Source: Cryobacterium adonitolivorans (lineage in GTDB: Bacteria; Actinomycetota; Actinomycetes; Actinomycetales; Microbacteriaceae). From it: a DNA stretch of 64,000 nt. Both the position numbers and the translations under genes were made by a program. The stretch spans positions 62,001-126,000 of the forward strand of contig NZ_SOFL01000023.1 in assembly GCF_004402695.1 (NCBI RefSeq). Reading direction: 5' to 3'. Each line of letters starts with the position of its first letter. Position 1 is the stretch's first letter. Below, one piece after another: positions 16,608 through 25,035 of the stretch. The notes under the pieces are model-generated. The model ran no database searches, had not been told where the DNA came from, and saw only the letters and a program-made list of their open reading frames with translations.

Positions 16608-16668
16608 CGCGAGCCGTGAGTTAAGCCCCGTCCCGGAGCCCGGGATGGTGCTTTTCTCACGGCTCGCG
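16608..16668 (+). repeat. 61-bp hairpin element, copy 1 (metY-metX spacer)
   Basis: It begins 16 bp after the metY stop. The left arm CGCGAGCCGTGAG and the right arm CTCACGGCTCGCG are perfectly complementary, and pairing continues inward (TAAGCCCC against GGTGCTT with one mismatch). Its right 23 bp are identical to those of copy 2, while the central 15 bp differ. It probably works as a terminator/attenuator between metY and metX as well as being a dispersed repeat. Confidence 0.85.
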
Positions 16669-16735
16669 GTCGTTTACCCGCCCGCGCGACGTAACAATCG
16701 GCGGCCACGGCCGAACATGGCCACAATGGAGCCGT

Positions 16736-17929
16736 ATGGAATGGCAATACTCCGCGGACACCGTCCCGTCCAGCCTCGTCACTGACGCGCAGGCGCGCTC
16801 CCTGATGGGCAAGCCGCCGGTGACGGGTGCCTGGCGTGACGGCGAACCGGTAGGCGGCCGCCGGTTCGTCGACATCGGCGCCCTGGACCTCGAGGCCGGC
16901 GGGCACCTGGCCGGAGTGCGGATCGCCTACGAGAGCTGGGGCGAGCTCTCTCCGGCCGGCGACAACGCGGTGCTGGTGCTGCATGCGCTCACCGGGGACA
17001 GCCATGTCGCCGGCCCGCCGGCGCCCGGGCATCCGACCGCCGGTTGGTGGAGCGGCATCGTCGGCCCCGGCCTGGCGATCGACACGAACCGCTGGTTCGT
17101 GGTGGCGCCAAACATGCTCGGCGGCTGCCAGGGCAGCACCGGCCCGGCGTCCCTCGCAGCGGACGGCTCCGAGTGGGGGCCCCGGTTCCCCTACCTGACC
17201 ATCCGCGACCAGGTGGCGGCGCAGGTGGCATTCAGCGACCGGATCGGCGTCGAGCGCTGGGCCGGAATCGTCGGCGGTTCCATGGGCGGTATGCACGTGC
17301 TGGAATGGGGCATCGACCACCCCGGCCGGGTGGCCCGGCTGGGCATCCTGGCCGCCCCGCCGGTCACGACGGCCGACCAGATCGCACTCAATTCGGTGCA
17401 GATCGAGGCAATCCGCACGGACCCGCTCTTTCGGGCGGGCGACTACTACGACGCCGAGGCCGGCGACGGTCCGAGCCGTGGCCTCGCCCTGGCCAGGCGG
17501 ATGGCGCTGCTCAACTACCGCAGCCCGTCGGAACTCAACTCCCGCTTCGAGCGCAGCTGGCAGAGCGACATCACCCCGCTGGGCGCGCACGGCCGGTTCG
17601 CGGTGGAGTCCTACCTCGACTTCCACGGCAACAAGTTCACCCGGCGGTTCGACGCGAACAGCTACATCACTCTGGTCGAGGCGATGAACTCCCACGACAT
17701 CGGCCGGGGTAGGGGCGGCGTCGATGCCGCCCTGGCCCGCATCACGGCCCGCACCCTCGTCGTCGGCATCGACAGCGACAGGCTGTTCCCGCTGGACGGC
17801 CAGCGCGTCATAGCGGCCGGACTCGGCGGCGGTGGCGGGCCCGTCGTGATCGAGTCCGGCTACGGCCATGACGGGTTCCTCATCGAGGACCAGGCCATCG
17901 GCGACCAGCTGCGGTGGCTGCTCGGCTGA
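16736..17929 (+). CDS. metX: Homoserine O-acetyltransferase
   Basis: 397 residues. It transfers acetyl from acetyl-CoA to homoserine, the committed step of methionine synthesis. It has the alpha/beta-hydrolase fold: LVLHALTGDSHVAG, NMLGGCQGSTGP, the nucleophile elbow IVGGSMGGMHVLEWG (Ser near 182), the NYRSPSEL and SYLDFHGNKFTRRFDANSY segments typical of MetX, and the catalytic His in SGYGHDGFLIE near 382-391. It pairs with metY. The 61-bp hairpin between them suggests metX also has its own control. Confidence 0.96.
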   Translation: MEWQYSADTVPSSLVTDAQARSLMGKPPVTGAWRDGEPVGGRRFVDIGALDLEAGGHLAGVRIAYESWGELSPAGDNAVLVLHALTGDSHVAGPPAPGHPTAGWWSGIVGPGLAIDTNRWFVVAPNMLGGCQGSTGPASLAADGSEWGPRFPYLTIRDQVAAQVAFSDRIGVERWAGIVGGSMGGMHVLEWGIDHPGRVARLGILAAPPVTTADQIALNSVQIEAIRTDPLFRAGDYYDAEAGDGPSRGLALARRMALLNYRSPSELNSRFERSWQSDITPLGAHGRFAVESYLDFHGNKFTRRFDANSYITLVEAMNSHDIGRGRGGVDAALARITARTLVVGIDSDRLFPLDGQRVIAAGLGGGGGPVVIESGYGHDGFLIEDQAIGDQLRWLLG

Positions 17930-17977
17930 ACGCCCGAAGGGTTGACACGCGAAGGGTTCGGGAGAACTCTGACTGCC

Positions 17978-19450
17978 ATGAAACCCGGCCCGCTCATCAT
18001 GTTGCTGATCGGGACCATGCTTGCCCTGATCGGCTTCGGGTTGACGGCCACCGGCACCGTTGCCGCCGTCGCCGCCGGCGTGCAGGGAGAAAGCGGCTAC
18101 TTCTCCACCCGCACGGTGCCCCTCGTCGCCAACTCGTACGCCCTGACCAGCACCCCGATCGGTCCGGTCACGACCACGGGAACGACCCCGCCCCTGAACA
18201 TGGATATCGCCAGGATCCGGTTGGTGGCGACGGGCGCCAACGACGACCCCGTATTCATCGGGATCGCGCCGCAGGCCAACGTCAACAGCTATCTGGCGAA
18301 CGTGGCCCACACCGACGTGCGCGGCATCGAATCCACGCCGTTCCGGGCGCGTTACGGAGAGATCGCCGGGTCAGACCGCCCCGAACCGCCCGCCGAACAG
18401 GATTTCTGGACCGTCAGCGCCGCCGGACCCGGCAGCCAGGAAATCACCTGGCCGGTGCAGCCGGGTTCCTGGGCCGTCGTGGTGATGAACGAAGACGGCA
18501 GCAGCCCTGTCGCTGTGCAGGTCAGCGCCGGTGTGCGATCCGGGCTCCTGGCGCCCGCGGCCATCACCCTGCTGCTGATCGGCATCCTCACCCTGGTGGT
18601 GGGTCTGGTCCTGGTGATCCTCGGTGTGATCGGCCTCGGCCGAAACGGACCGGCGCCCTCCGGCCGCAGCGGCGCCACGCCCGCACCGGGCGGAGCGACC
18701 GGCCAGCCTGGCGCCGATCCCGACAGGCCGGGCGCCGACTATCCGGCGCGACTGAACGGCTGGCTCGACCCCGGCGTCTCACGGGCGCTCTGGCTGGTCA
18801 AGTGGATCCTGGTCATCCCGCACGTCATCGTGCTGTTCTTCCTGTGGTTCGGGCTCTGGCTCGGCACCATCGTGGCCGGGTTCGCCATCCTGCTCACCGG
18901 GCGCTACCCGAGATCGATCTTCAACTACAGCGTCGGCGTGCTGCGCTGGAACTGGCGGGTGAGTTTCTATTCGTACTCCGCGCTCGGCACCGACAGGTAC
19001 CCGCCGTTCACCCTGGCGGCCACCGACTATCCGGCCGACCTCGAGGTGGACTATCCCGAGCGGCTGTCGCACGGCCTGGTGCTGGTCAAGTGGTGGCTGC
19101 TGGTGATCCCCCATCTGTTCATCGTGGCGATCATCACCGGCGGCAGCTGGGGCTGGACCGCGAGCGGCAGCAACGGCTGGACCACCGCCAGCAGCACCGG
19201 TTTCTCGCTCCTGGGCATCCTGGTGCTCATCGGCGCGGTGATCCTGCTCTTCAGCGGACGGTACCGGCGCGGAATCTTCGACCTGGTCCTCGGCCTCAAC
19301 CGCTGGCTGTACAGGGTGATCGTCTACGTCGCGCTGATGCGAGACGAGTACCCGCCGTTCCGGCTTGACCAGGGCCCGATCGATCCAGGCTCCATTGCCA
19401 TGGCAGTACCCGCACCAGGCGCCCCCGCCGCTCCCCATGACGGTAGATAA
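17978..19450 (+). CDS. DUF4389 membrane protein, two DUF4389 copies
   Basis: 490 residues. Helix 1 is near residues 5-30, followed by an extracellular region of about 150 residues, helix 2 (LLIGILTLVVGLVLVILGVIGLG), a Pro/Gly/Ala-rich linker, then two DUF4389 units. Each unit shows the family pattern LVKWILVIPH, TGRYPRSIFNYSVGVLRW and TDRYPPF; the second is LVKWWLLVIPHLF, SGRYRRGIFDLVLGLNRW, RDEYPPF. The role is unknown. It overlaps the next membrane gene by 14 bp. A TTG 36 bp upstream is possible, but the ATG fits the signal-anchor helix better. Confidence 0.85.
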   Translation: MKPGPLIMLLIGTMLALIGFGLTATGTVAAVAAGVQGESGYFSTRTVPLVANSYALTSTPIGPVTTTGTTPPLNMDIARIRLVATGANDDPVFIGIAPQANVNSYLANVAHTDVRGIESTPFRARYGEIAGSDRPEPPAEQDFWTVSAAGPGSQEITWPVQPGSWAVVVMNEDGSSPVAVQVSAGVRSGLLAPAAITLLLIGILTLVVGLVLVILGVIGLGRNGPAPSGRSGATPAPGGATGQPGADPDRPGADYPARLNGWLDPGVSRALWLVKWILVIPHVIVLFFLWFGLWLGTIVAGFAILLTGRYPRSIFNYSVGVLRWNWRVSFYSYSALGTDRYPPFTLAATDYPADLEVDYPERLSHGLVLVKWWLLVIPHLFIVAIITGGSWGWTASGSNGWTTASSTGFSLLGILVLIGAVILLFSGRYRRGIFDLVLGLNRWLYRVIVYVALMRDEYPPFRLDQGPIDPGSIAMAVPAPGAPAAPHDGR

Positions 19451-20111
19451 ACCGCTCCCCGGCCCCCGGCCCCGCAGCGGCCCCGACCGAGCAGACAGGT
19501 TCCTGCGCAACTGGCTGCTCTGGGTCAGCCTCGGCGAGAGCGTGGGGTTCCTCGCCCCGGTCCTGGCTCAACTGGCCGTCGCCGGCTCAGCCGTGGTGGC
19601 GCCGGCGCTGATCCTCGCCGGCGCCGTCGAAGGAACCGTGCTCGGCTGGACGCAGGCGACGGTCCTCCGCAGCCGGGTACCGGCGCTGAACCGCCGGCGC
19701 TGGGTCGGCGCAACGGCCATCGCCGGCGCCGCGGCCTGGTTCATCGGCTTGTTGCCCGCCGAGTGGGCCGAGGTCTGGCAGCGTTGGCCGGAGGCAGCCC
19801 AACTCCTCGCCGGAATCCTGGTCGCCACCGTTCTGTTATGCACCCTCGGCTTCGCCCAGTGGTTCGAACTTCGCCGGCTCCTCGGGGGCGCCGGCTGGTG
19901 GATCCTCGGCAGCGCCGCCGCCTGGGGGGCCGGCCTGGCCGTGTTCTTCGCCGTCGCCACACCGCTGTGGCAGCCGGGGCAGTCCGGCGCCCTCATACTG
20001 CTCATTGGGGTTCTCGCGGGGGTGCTCATGGCAGTGTCCATGGCCCTGGTGAGCGGCGTGGTTCTGCACCTGCTTTTGCGTCAGAAGGAAAGTCCTAGTC
20101 AACAGCCGTAA
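19437..20111 (+). CDS. Integral membrane protein of unknown function, 224 aa
   Basis: I do not recognise a named family. From the ATG overlapping the DUF4389 gene end, a 20-residue basic N-terminus leads into about six hydrophobic helices with conserved-looking short loops (GWTQATVLRSRVPALNRRRWVGAT). It resembles small actinobacterial multi-pass proteins found near sensor kinases. It is translationally coupled to the DUF4389 gene and lies 57 bp before the histidine kinase, so it may be a membrane input to that system, which is inference only. Confidence 0.7.
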   Translation: MTVDKPLPGPRPRSGPDRADRFLRNWLLWVSLGESVGFLAPVLAQLAVAGSAVVAPALILAGAVEGTVLGWTQATVLRSRVPALNRRRWVGATAIAGAAAWFIGLLPAEWAEVWQRWPEAAQLLAGILVATVLLCTLGFAQWFELRRLLGGAGWWILGSAAAWGAGLAVFFAVATPLWQPGQSGALILLIGVLAGVLMAVSMALVSGVVLHLLLRQKESPSQQP

Positions 20112-20168
20112 AACCGTCACCGAGGCCGATAAGGTGACGGTAGAGCACTCATGAGGAGTACTGCATCC

Positions 20169-21338
20169 ATGCCACGCATTGCCAGAGAGCGCGATCGAGT
20201 CCTTCGTCGGTCCGCCCGGGTAACCGGGCTGACCGCTTCGGTGACGTCGTTGGCCTACCTGGCTGTACCGGGCGGGCTTGATGCACCCGTGGTCCTGTTC
20301 TCCGTGAGCCTGATCCTGTTGATGATCGGTTGCCAGTACGTCCTGGGCCAGAGCGGTGCCCTCCGGTGGGTGCTGTGCATCGTGCTGCTGAGCAACGCCG
20401 TCATTCTCGTCGTCGGGCTGGCCACGAGGGTTGATGTCGGTCTCAACCCCGCCGAGGAGGCCATGATCGGTACCCTGGCCGCCGGCGCGGCCAGCAGTGT
20501 CGCGCCGGTGCTCGTCGTCGGCCCGGGGCGCCAGCTCGTCTTGTTCGCCTCCTTCGGCCTGACCGTGGCCGGGGTGGCGTTCGTCACCATCTCTGCGGGC
20601 GGGTCGGTGCTGCCGCTCGCCCTGACCGTCTGCGGCTGGGGCGCCCTGTCCCTGGGGGGCTGGTGGATGGCGCAAAGCGTACCCCGGGTGCTGCAGCGGG
20701 TCGCCGCAATCGGGCGGGCGCACCAGGCGGAACGGCATGCCAGTGAACTCGAGGCGCAACGCCGGCAGGGCGCCCGGCTGCTGCACGACACCGTCCTGGC
20801 CACCCTCACCCTCCTCGCGCATTCGGGCGTCGGCGTCAGCCCCGCCGCCCTCCGGCAGCAATCCGGCGATGACGCCCGGCTGCTGCGCCAATTGCGCCTG
20901 GGCGCGCTACCCACCCCCAGCCGATCCGGGGTGTACACCCTGGAGCCGTCCAACACGTCGATGCTCGGCAGCACCCTCGAGTCGGTGAAGCAGCGTTTCG
21001 GCCGGATGGGGCTCGAGGTCGACTGGCACGGCAGCGGCCAGGTGCTCCTGCCCAGCGATGTTCTCGACTCGTTCCTCCTCGCCCTCGGCGAGTGCCTCGA
21101 GAACGTGCGCAGGCACTCCGGCGTCACCCGCGCCGACGTGACGATCTCCGACGACGACACGACGGTGCGCGCCATGGTGACGGATGCCGGCCGGGGTTTC
21201 GACCTCAGCGCTGTCGGCACCGAACGTCTCGGCTTCGCCGAGTCCGTCGTCGCGCGGCTTCGCGACGTCGGCGGCAGCGCGCGCCTGTTCTCCTCCCCCG
21301 GCTCCGGCACCACCGTCGTGCTCGAGGTGCCCAAGTGA
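20169..21338 (+). CDS. Membrane histidine kinase (NarL/DesK-type)
   Basis: 389 residues from the ATG preceded by AGGAG at 10 bp. An in-frame ATG 18 bp upstream is weaker. About five transmembrane helices occupy residues 20-175. Then come a coiled region, the phospho-acceptor box RLLHDTVLATLTLLAHSG (His206), the N box ALGECLENVRRHSG (Asn312), the D box VTDAGRGFD, LGFAESVVARL, and the G box SPGSGTTVVLEVPK. It autophosphorylates and should pass phosphate to the response regulator encoded two genes downstream. It overlaps the next gene by GTGA. Confidence 0.9.
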   Translation: MPRIARERDRVLRRSARVTGLTASVTSLAYLAVPGGLDAPVVLFSVSLILLMIGCQYVLGQSGALRWVLCIVLLSNAVILVVGLATRVDVGLNPAEEAMIGTLAAGAASSVAPVLVVGPGRQLVLFASFGLTVAGVAFVTISAGGSVLPLALTVCGWGALSLGGWWMAQSVPRVLQRVAAIGRAHQAERHASELEAQRRQGARLLHDTVLATLTLLAHSGVGVSPAALRQQSGDDARLLRQLRLGALPTPSRSGVYTLEPSNTSMLGSTLESVKQRFGRMGLEVDWHGSGQVLLPSDVLDSFLLALGECLENVRRHSGVTRADVTISDDDTTVRAMVTDAGRGFDLSAVGTERLGFAESVVARLRDVGGSARLFSSPGSGTTVVLEVPK

Positions 21339-22627
21339 CGATTGGAGCGGCGCCCACCCCGTCCCCCGCGCCGCACACCGGCAGCTCGTCGTCGGCCCGG
21401 GCGCACAAACAACTGCTCGACGACCAGCGTGACGAGCGACGCCGCACCTTCCGGCGGCCGCAACGCACCGTCCAGACCACCCTGGCCAACCGCACGGGCC
21501 TCGGCAGCCGCCACCTCGGCTTCGGAATCTCCCTGAGCGGCGGGTTCTTCGCCCTGTTCTTGCTCTGGCGCTTCGCGATCCAGTGGGACCGGTATCCGAA
21601 CCCGTTGCCGACCCTGGCGGCCTGGATCGTCCTGCTGCTCGCCGCCGTCGCCACACTGGTCCTCGTGAACAGGCTGCCAGACCGGATGCCGACCTGGCTG
21701 TTCCTCGCCGTGCTCGCCATGGGCGAGGTCGTCGTCGGGCTCGACCTGGCCGGGTACGGCCACGGCGCCGCCGTCGGCACCTACCCAACGGCCGCCGCCG
21801 CCGTCGGCGCCCTTTTCGCCGTGATGGTCTCCGTGCGGCGTGGCCGTGAGATCGTCGCCGCCACCCTGGTCCTCGGCGCCGTGATCGCTGCGGGCTCGGT
21901 CACCGCGGCACGCAGCGATCCCGAGCTCGTGGCCCCGGCCATCCTGACCATCGGCCTGTGTGTGTTCCCCCCGCTGATCGGGGCGTCGGTCGTGCGGGGC
22001 TTCCGCCGTATCGTGCAGCGCGAGCTGGACCTGGTACTCGTGCAGAGCACCGTCAGCCAACCGTCATCCGCCGTGGGCATGCTCGCGTCCGAGGAACTGG
22101 CCCGCATCGACCTGGACGCCGAAACCCTGCTCGACGATGTCGCCACCGGGCGCACCGCCCTGCCGCTCAGCGCCGCGAAATCGGCTGCGGCGGCGATGCT
22201 CGCTACCCAGCTGCGCCTGCACCTCATCGAGGGCCGCCGGGAGACCTGGCTGCACCACGCACTCACCGAGTCCGAATTCCTCGGCCCCGCCGTCAACCTC
22301 GACGACCCGGCCGGGTTGGCCGGCGAGCTCTCGCCGAACCAGCGTGACGCACTGCTGCTGGCAATTTGGCTCCTGATCAGCGATACCGAAGGTGCCGAAC
22401 CGACGGTTTCGCTGGTTTTCGGGCCTTTTGGCCGGAACAACGGCCACGTTATCGGTGAAATGCTTCGGTTTCCGATCAAAATGATCATCGAAGGGGTCCC
22501 CCGTCGACGAGTGGACCCGGAGACGTGGCAAGCTATCCGAGTAGTCGGCCCTCACATCGATTCGGTGCGAAGTGGGCAGCTCCACGTCGACATCGAATGC
22601 AGTATTGACAATCCTGCGGACGCGTGA
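21335..22627 (+). CDS. Membrane protein with a possible degenerate kinase (HATPase-like) domain, co-encoded with HK and RR
   Basis: 430 residues from the GTG that overlaps the kinase stop. A charged N-terminus (residues 1-55) is followed by about six transmembrane helices (residues 60-210) and a cytosolic C-terminal part. There, RDALLLAIWLLISDTEGAEPTVSLVF around residues 340-365 lines up by eye with the kinase N-box region (DSFLLALGECLENVRRHSG...ADVTIS), but the essential Asn and the DxGxG are missing. I know no named family for it. Likely a sensor or modulator partner of the kinase. The pseudokinase idea is inference. Confidence 0.7.
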   Translation: MTIGAAPTPSPAPHTGSSSSARAHKQLLDDQRDERRRTFRRPQRTVQTTLANRTGLGSRHLGFGISLSGGFFALFLLWRFAIQWDRYPNPLPTLAAWIVLLLAAVATLVLVNRLPDRMPTWLFLAVLAMGEVVVGLDLAGYGHGAAVGTYPTAAAAVGALFAVMVSVRRGREIVAATLVLGAVIAAGSVTAARSDPELVAPAILTIGLCVFPPLIGASVVRGFRRIVQRELDLVLVQSTVSQPSSAVGMLASEELARIDLDAETLLDDVATGRTALPLSAAKSAAAAMLATQLRLHLIEGRRETWLHHALTESEFLGPAVNLDDPAGLAGELSPNQRDALLLAIWLLISDTEGAEPTVSLVFGPFGRNNGHVIGEMLRFPIKMIIEGVPRRRVDPETWQAIRVVGPHIDSVRSGQLHVDIECSIDNPADA

Positions 22628-22682
22628 CCGGGCCAGTCGGCCCTGGCGCGCCCCGACAGGGAAAATGCAACAGGAGGCAGCA

Positions 22683-23354
22683 GTGACGAACACAGCAGTG
22701 ACGCTCATCGAAAATCCCATCCGGTTGGCCCTGGTCGACGACCACCGGATGCTCCTGGGAGCGCTGACCGAGTGGATCCGGGGCGCCGCGGACGACATCA
22801 ATATGGTGGCCGCCGTGACCACCTGGCCCGAGCTCCTCACCCACCCGGAATTCCCGGTCGACGTGGTGCTGCTCGACCTGGACCTCAAGGACAACATCCC
22901 GGTCTCGCTCAAGATCTCCACCCTGAAGACGGCCGGTGTGAAGACCGTGCTCATGAGCACCTACTCGGAGCCGGCCCTGGTGCGGGAGGCCCTCGCCGCC
23001 GGCGCTCTCGGGTACCTCGTCAAGACCGAAGAGGCCAGCACCATCGTCGAAGCCATCCACGCCGCGAACGTCGGCGAGTCCTACATCTCCGCCGAACTCG
23101 ACCTCGCCCTGCACGCCGGGTCCGCCGGCACCTCGCCCCGGCTGAGCGCCCAGGAACGGCGGGTGATGGCGCTGTACGGCGCCGGTGAGCCCGTCAAGGC
23201 CGTCGCCCACCAGCTCGGCATCTCCGAGGAGACGGCGAAGTCGTACCTCAAGCGGATCCGCGAGAAGTACCGTCTCGCGGGTTTCGACGTCGGCACCAAG
23301 GTGGCACTGCGCAAGCGCGCCATCCACGACGGCATCCTGCTGCAGTCGGACTAG
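22683..23354 (+). CDS. LuxR/NarL-type response regulator
   Basis: 223 residues from GTG 22683, chosen because AGGAGG lies 5 bp upstream; an in-frame ATG 18 bp earlier has no such site. Receiver domain residues 12-125: the acidic pair at 19-20, phosphoacceptor Asp65 in VVLLDLDL, the STYSE switch, and LVKT lysine near 117. The C-terminal HTH near 155-215 reads LSAQERRVMALYGAGEPVKAVAHQLGISEETAKSYLKRIREKY. It is the output of the two-gene membrane sensor upstream. Confidence 0.92.
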   Translation: MTNTAVTLIENPIRLALVDDHRMLLGALTEWIRGAADDINMVAAVTTWPELLTHPEFPVDVVLLDLDLKDNIPVSLKISTLKTAGVKTVLMSTYSEPALVREALAAGALGYLVKTEEASTIVEAIHAANVGESYISAELDLALHAGSAGTSPRLSAQERRVMALYGAGEPVKAVAHQLGISEETAKSYLKRIREKYRLAGFDVGTKVALRKRAIHDGILLQSD

Positions 23355-23382
23355 AACACCGCCGGCCAGGTCGGCGCGGCTC

Positions 23383-24660
23383 TCAGTCCGTGCCGACCAC
23401 CGTGATCAGTGCCGTGCCGTACGGCACGTGCTGGCCCCGCTTCCGGCGTGCCCCGTCGATCGCGAAGGTGAGCACCGCCAGCGCCAGCCCCACCACGCTC
23501 AGGCCGAAGCCGACCCAGATCGGGGCGAGGTAGCCCAGGCCGCCCGCGATGACGATGCCGCCCAGGAACGCTCCGAGCGCGTTGCCGAGATTGAGCGCCG
23601 AGTGGTTGAGGGCCGCGGCTATCGACTGGCTGTCGTGCGCCACGTCCATCAGCCGGGTCTGGATGGTCGGTGACAGCGCCGCCGCCGACGCGCCGACCAG
23701 GAACACCCCGGTCAGCAGCCCGGCCAGGTGCTGCGCGGAGAAGGCCAGCAACAGCAGCGCCGCGAGCATGACGGCGAAGAACGAGTACATGCTGCGCCGC
23801 ACACTGCGGTCGGCGAACACGCCGCCGGCAAGGTTGCCCACGGTCATGCCCAGGCCAACCACGACAAGCACGAGCGGCACCGCGAGCGCGGGCAGTCCGG
23901 TGACCTCGATCACCAGCGGGGCCACGTAGGTGTACACGGCGAACAACCCGCCGAACCCGACGGCGCCGATCAGGAGCGCGAACCAGACCTGCAGTCGCCC
24001 GAAGGCGCGCAGTTCGTTGCGCATCGTGGCGCCGGGATCCCCGGCCTGGAACGGCACGGCCACCATGACGGCGACGAAGGTCACCGCGAAGAGGGCGGCC
24101 ACGGCGATGTACGCGACCCTCCAGCCCGCGACCTGGCCGAGCCAGGTGATCGACGGCACGCCGATGACGTTGGCGATGGTCAGGCCGGACAGCACGATCG
24201 CGACACCGCGAGCCCGCTTGCCCGGGCCCATCAGCTCGGCGGCGACCAGCGACGCGATGCCGAAATAGGCGCCGTGCGGCAGCGCGGCGACGAACCGGGC
24301 CACGAGCACCAGGCCGAAGGTCGGCAGCAGCGCGGAGGCGATGGTGGCCAGGGTGAAGCAGGCCAGCAGCACGAGCAGCAGCTGCTTGCGCGGCCACCGG
24401 GCCGCGGCCGCGGCGATCGTGGGCGCCCCGACGACGACGCCGAGGGCGTACGCGGAGATGAGCCAGCCGACCTGGGCGTTGGCGGCATCCGGTGACGAGG
24501 CGTACAGCCCGGGCAACAGGTCGGCGGCCAGGTTGGGCAGCAGCCCCATTGCAACGAATTCGGTGGCGCCGATCGCGAAGCCGCCGAGGGCCAGGGCCAG
24601 CAGGGCGAGGCGAACGCGGGCCGGCGACAGGCGCGAGGAATCGTCGGTAAGTGAGGGCAT
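23383..24660 (-). CDS. MFS transporter (AraJ/YdhP-like drug or sugar efflux)
   Basis: 425 residues from the ATG at 24660. The frame is open upstream but out of register with the thiamine-binding gene there. There are twelve hydrophobic helices. The opening LALLALALGGFAIGATEFVAMGLLPNLAADL is the AraJ/YdhP/PbuE-type signature. ALPHGAYFGIASLVAAELMGPGKRARGVAIVLSG matches the conserved loop of proton-driven efflux members. Substrate unknown. It converges with the response regulator, 28 bp between stops. Confidence 0.9.
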   Translation of the reverse strand: MPSLTDDSSRLSPARVRLALLALALGGFAIGATEFVAMGLLPNLAADLLPGLYASSPDAANAQVGWLISAYALGVVVGAPTIAAAAARWPRKQLLLVLLACFTLATIASALLPTFGLVLVARFVAALPHGAYFGIASLVAAELMGPGKRARGVAIVLSGLTIANVIGVPSITWLGQVAGWRVAYIAVAALFAVTFVAVMVAVPFQAGDPGATMRNELRAFGRLQVWFALLIGAVGFGGLFAVYTYVAPLVIEVTGLPALAVPLVLVVVGLGMTVGNLAGGVFADRSVRRSMYSFFAVMLAALLLLAFSAQHLAGLLTGVFLVGASAAALSPTIQTRLMDVAHDSQSIAAALNHSALNLGNALGAFLGGIVIAGGLGYLAPIWVGFGLSVVGLALAVLTFAIDGARRKRGQHVPYGTALITVVGTD

Positions 24661-24694
24661 CACCTCAGAATACGGGTCACTCGTGTCAGCCGTG

Positions 24695-25033
24695 TTACGC
24701 GCCGGCAGCTGGCCGGGGTGTCGGATGCGCTCCGCCGGACTCGTCCATGGCCGCCTCGAGGCGGTCCAGTTTGGCGGTGAGTTCGCCGGAATAGCCGGGC
24801 CGAATGTCCGCCTTGAGCACCAACGACACCCTGGAGCCGAAGGCGCCGACGGCATTTGTCGCCGCCTTGACGACGGCGAAGACCTCATCCCAGTCGCCTT
24901 CGATGGTGGTGAACATCGAGTCGGTGTGGTTGGGCAGTCCGGACTCCCGCACCACGCGCACGGCGGCGGCCACGGCGTCGTGCACCGAATCGGATGGGCC
25001 GCCGGAGGGGGCGACCGAGAACGCGACAAGCAT
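24695..25033 (-). CDS. MTH1187/YqgV-family thiamine-binding protein
   Basis: 112 residues. The ferredoxin-like fold signature reads MLVAFSVAPSGGPSDSVHDAVAAAVRVVRESGLPNHTDSMFTTIEGDWDEVFAVVKAA. Members of this small family bind thiamine-like ligands and form tetramers (family knowledge). The longer reverse frame upstream overlaps the membrane gene out of phase, so the ATG at 25033, 3 bp after the stop of the neighbouring GT87-like gene, is the start. No thiamine riboswitch is visible. Confidence 0.88.
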   Translation of the reverse strand: MLVAFSVAPSGGPSDSVHDAVAAAVRVVRESGLPNHTDSMFTTIEGDWDEVFAVVKAATNAVGAFGSRVSLVLKADIRPGYSGELTAKLDRLEAAMDESGGAHPTPRPAAGA

Positions 25034-25035
25034 GA

